Both the position numbers and the translations under genes were made by a program. From Argonema antarcticum A004/B2 (GTDB taxonomy: Bacteria; Cyanobacteriota; Cyanobacteriia; Cyanobacteriales; Aerosakkonemataceae), in NCBI RefSeq assembly GCF_023333585.1, contig NZ_JAIQZN010000062.1, positions 1-43,978 of the forward strand: a DNA stretch of 43,978 nucleotides, given 5' to 3'. The first letter of the stretch is position 1, and every line of letters starts with the position of its first letter. Under the pieces are notes generated by a model. That model was given only the letters and a program-made list of their open reading frames with translations. It had not been told where the DNA came from and did not search any database. Below are positions 42,221 to 43,978 of the stretch, piece by piece.

Positions 42221-42817
42221 TTACTGCGATCGTAACCAACCCTGGAAGTCTTGCGTGCGGCTGAAATAATCCGACACGCCAGCATCCCGTAAAGCCTGTT
42301 GAACTACCAATGTACCAAAATCTCTAGTATTGCCGCTCAGAAACACTTTAACTCCAGTTGTGTGCGATCGCGCGTGTCCCAAGATGCAGTGTAAAATCAA
42401 GTTATCTGTACGCTCTTGAATACGCTTCGTCTGCAAACTTTCCCGAAGCATATCAGCAGTTAGTTCAATTATCTCAGCTTTTGTTGCCAGTTGGTTAAGA
42501 GATAGAAGCAAACGTGCTTCTATCTCCTCTATTAACTTTTCATTTCGATTGACAGCCTCTTTTAAGTGGAAAGCGAGAGACTGAGCGTAAGCAGAAGTCA
42601 GATTTCGCTCCGCATCTTTGAGCCGAACTCTCAGTTCATCCCCGAAACGTTTGCGGTACTTCAGATCCTCTGCCAATGCCGACAAAGCTTCCATGTAGCA
42701 AATGCTTGGTATCGCTATATTTACCGACGACGGCGGATTCAGCAACAAGTCTGGGGCTTCAGGATCTTGTCCTTTGGCAATACTCAGCAGGAAATTAGTT
42801 TCAACGTACAGGATCAT
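42221..42817 (-). CDS. PIN-like domain protein
   Basis: 198 aa. It begins MILYVETNFLLSIA, which resembles the first PIN strand (usually D-T-N) with Glu6 in place of Asp. ICYMEALSALAED supplies a second acidic position, and RTDNLILHCILGHA and VFLSGNTRDF supply the last two, in the order of PIN ribonucleases. A long charged helical insertion (LKDAERNLTSAY to EEIEARLLLSL) enlarges it. PIN proteins are often toxin RNases. The gene upstream ends 5 bp before, so the two form an operon-like pair. Activity is uncertain because of the Glu substitution. Confidence 0.65.
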   Translation of the reverse strand: MILYVETNFLLSIAKGQDPEAPDLLLNPPSSVNIAIPSICYMEALSALAEDLKYRKRFGDELRVRLKDAERNLTSAYAQSLAFHLKEAVNRNEKLIEEIEARLLLSLNQLATKAEIIELTADMLRESLQTKRIQERTDNLILHCILGHARSHTTGVKVFLSGNTRDFGTLVVQQALRDAGVSDYFSRTQDFQGWLRSQ

Positions 42818-42822
42818 CCTAT

Positions 42823-43350
42823 TTAAAAAATTAGAGTACCGTGTTGCGGATAATAATATCTCAAAACTATGTATCTCAACTTAGGATCGATCCTAATTTC
42901 CACTTCAGGTTGAACTGTGCCATCTTTTAGCAACGGCAATAAACCTATGCTTGCTATCTGTTCTTCTGCTGGTGGAGTTTCTGACTTCCCGTGATGAACT
43001 AAATCTCTCAACCACGATTCTGTTAAGCTGCTGAGGTAGCGTCCCGATATATATTCATCAGACACTTTAAGGCCATAATAACCAAGCACTTCGGCTGTAT
43101 TAAGAGTGCAGACTGGTTCGCTTAAATTGTCACTGTCCCACTTGAAAATATTAATGTTTTCTAAGTCAATAAACATGACAAATGGAATCGCTCCATTCCC
43201 AGCTTTCAACCACGAAATGACTTCAGAAATATCGCGATATAGTTCTCCTCTCCCTTTGCCTTGAGCTAACAAAACTATTCGTTCCTCGGTGTCTAGCATG
43301 GTGATGTCAGGAACGATATGCTTTATAACTGACAATTCTTCGGTGTTCAT
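42823..43350 (-). CDS. Hypothetical partner of PIN-like protein (175 aa)
   Basis: No family recognised. It has a conserved-looking start (IKHIVPDITMLDTEERIVLLAQGKGRG), a central beta-like FVMFIDLENINIFKWD, and a late VEIRIDPKLRYIVLRYYYPQ. No signal peptide. It is the first gene of the pair and the PIN-like gene follows within 5 bp. A type of antitoxin would usually be smaller and DNA-binding, which this is not, so the pair may be a different kind of nucleic-acid system. Confidence 0.65.
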   Translation of the reverse strand: MNTEELSVIKHIVPDITMLDTEERIVLLAQGKGRGELYRDISEVISWLKAGNGAIPFVMFIDLENINIFKWDSDNLSEPVCTLNTAEVLGYYGLKVSDEYISGRYLSSLTESWLRDLVHHGKSETPPAEEQIASIGLLPLLKDGTVQPEVEIRIDPKLRYIVLRYYYPQHGTLIF

Positions 43351-43405
43351 AAGCTGCTAAACTCCGTAGAAGGTAGGAAGGACGAAAGTCGTTACCACAA
43401 ACATA

Positions 43406-43888
43406 TCATTCAGCAGCTACCAGCAAGGCTACTGCATAAGCTGCGATTCCTTCTTCCCGTCCTTCAGGGCCTAATTTTTCGTTGGTGGTAGCTTTGATGC
43501 CAATTAGATCGGGCCTTAATTCTAGAATACTGGCGATGCTAGAGCGCATCTTGGTAATATGGGGCTTCAATTTCGGACGTTCCGCCACTACCACCGAGTC
43601 AATATTCCCCACCCGCCAGCCTTTATCTAACACCAATTTGTTCACCTGACTCAACAAAACCAGACTATCTGCACCAGCCCATTTCTCATCGGTCGGCGGA
43701 AAATAATGACCGATATCCCCCAGACTTAACGCACCCAGCATGGCATCCATAATCGCATGAGTCAGCACATCAGCATCGCTATGTCCCAGCAAACCCAATT
43801 CGTGGGGAATCTCTACCCCTCCCAAAATTAAACGACGCCCAGTAACCAGTCGGTGAATATCGTAACCATTTCCAATCCGAATGTTCAT
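43406..43888 (-). CDS. ispF: 2-C-methyl-D-erythritol 2,4-cyclodiphosphate synthase
   Basis: 160 aa, full family length. Metal ligands are Asp10 and His12 in GYDIHRL and His44 in [10 protein letters not shown], and the substrate loop is LGHSDADV (His36-Ser37). The C-terminal [19 protein letters not shown] motif is intact. IspF cyclises CDP-methylerythritol 2-phosphate in the MEP pathway that supplies isoprenoids, including the carotenoids and triterpenes modified elsewhere in this window. The ATG at 43888 is near the family start. It is preceded by an STRR to the window edge. Confidence 0.95.
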   Translation of the reverse strand: MNIRIGNGYDIHRLVTGRRLILGGVEIPHELGLLGHSDADVLTHAIMDAMLGALSLGDIGHYFPPTDEKWAGADSLVLLSQVNKLVLDKGWRVGNIDSVVVAERPKLKPHITKMRSSIASILELRPDLIGIKATTNEKLGPEGREEGIAAYAVALLVAAE

Positions 43889-43902
43889 TTTTTTGTCATT
43901 GG

Positions 43903-43978
43903 TCAGTTGTCAGTGGTCAGTTGTCAGTTGTCAGTGGTCAGTTGTCAGTTGTCAGTGGTCAGTTGTCAGTTGTCAGTG
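43903..43978. repeat. Heptamer STRR with 21-bp higher-order period
   Basis: About 11 units of TCAGTTG/TCAGTGG run to the end of the window. The variant TCAGTGG recurs at every third unit, so the array has a 21-bp higher-order period. It probably continues past the window and lies in the ispF upstream region. Confidence 0.92.

Overview
The window is chromosomal DNA of a filamentous-type cyanobacterium. Evidence: the HIP1 octamer GCGATCGC and its core CGATCG recur throughout; photosystem II genes (psb28 and a PsbP/CyanoP lipoprotein) and the cyanobacterial carotenoid ketolase crtO are present; CYP110-type P450s, DUF29, Uma2 and Rpn families are present; and intergenic gaps are full of 7-10 bp short tandem repeats (STRRs) and palindromes. 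The exact genus cannot be fixed from the sequence alone; an Oscillatoriales/Microcoleus-like organism is a reasonable guess.

Layout. 1-5.6 kb: a 9-bp STRR, then four plus-strand genes centred on terpenoid/hopanoid modification (Rieske oxygenase, squalene/phytoene synthase family, HpnJ radical SAM, HpnI glycosyltransferase). 5.7-11.4 kb: plus-strand housekeeping and accessory genes (two DUF29 proteins, a MutY/Mig-like DNA glycosylase, psb28, moaB-like, a YdcF-like membrane protein, two sugar-transfer-type proteins). 11.4-14.6 kb: minus-strand recJ, whose reading frame carries 8-bp tandem repeats, overlapped by a GNAT acetyltransferase. 14.8-18 kb: an accessory zone with a Uma2 protein, a small ORF, a MITE-like element, a coiled-coil ORF, an Rpn/PD-(D/E)XK ORF, and extra copies of the 3' end of the neighbouring phosphoketolase gene. 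18-20.2 kb: phosphoketolase-family gene.

20.3-27.7 kb: two CYP110-like P450 genes bracketing a truncated condensation-domain acyltransferase, a DUF2993 protein, crtO and a saccharopine-dehydrogenase-like oxidoreductase, together suggesting a lipid/isoprenoid oxidation region. 27.7-36.4 kb: repeat-rich DNA with maf, cyanoP, larB, two Uma2 proteins and several unrecognised membrane or soluble proteins. 36.6-42.2 kb: three tandem paralogous family-5 peptide-type solute-binding lipoproteins with no permease beside them. 42.2-43.9 kb: a PIN-like protein with an unknown partner, then ispF (isoprenoid precursor synthesis), then a 7-bp STRR to the window end.

No rRNA, tRNA, CRISPR array, complete transposase-bearing IS or prophage was recognised. 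The strongest unusual signals are the three copies of the phosphoketolase 3' end, each on the 3' side of a different ORF; the non-triplet 8-bp repeats translated inside recJ; several small elements with perfect or near-perfect terminal inverted repeats; and palindromes that share a core but have covarying arms.
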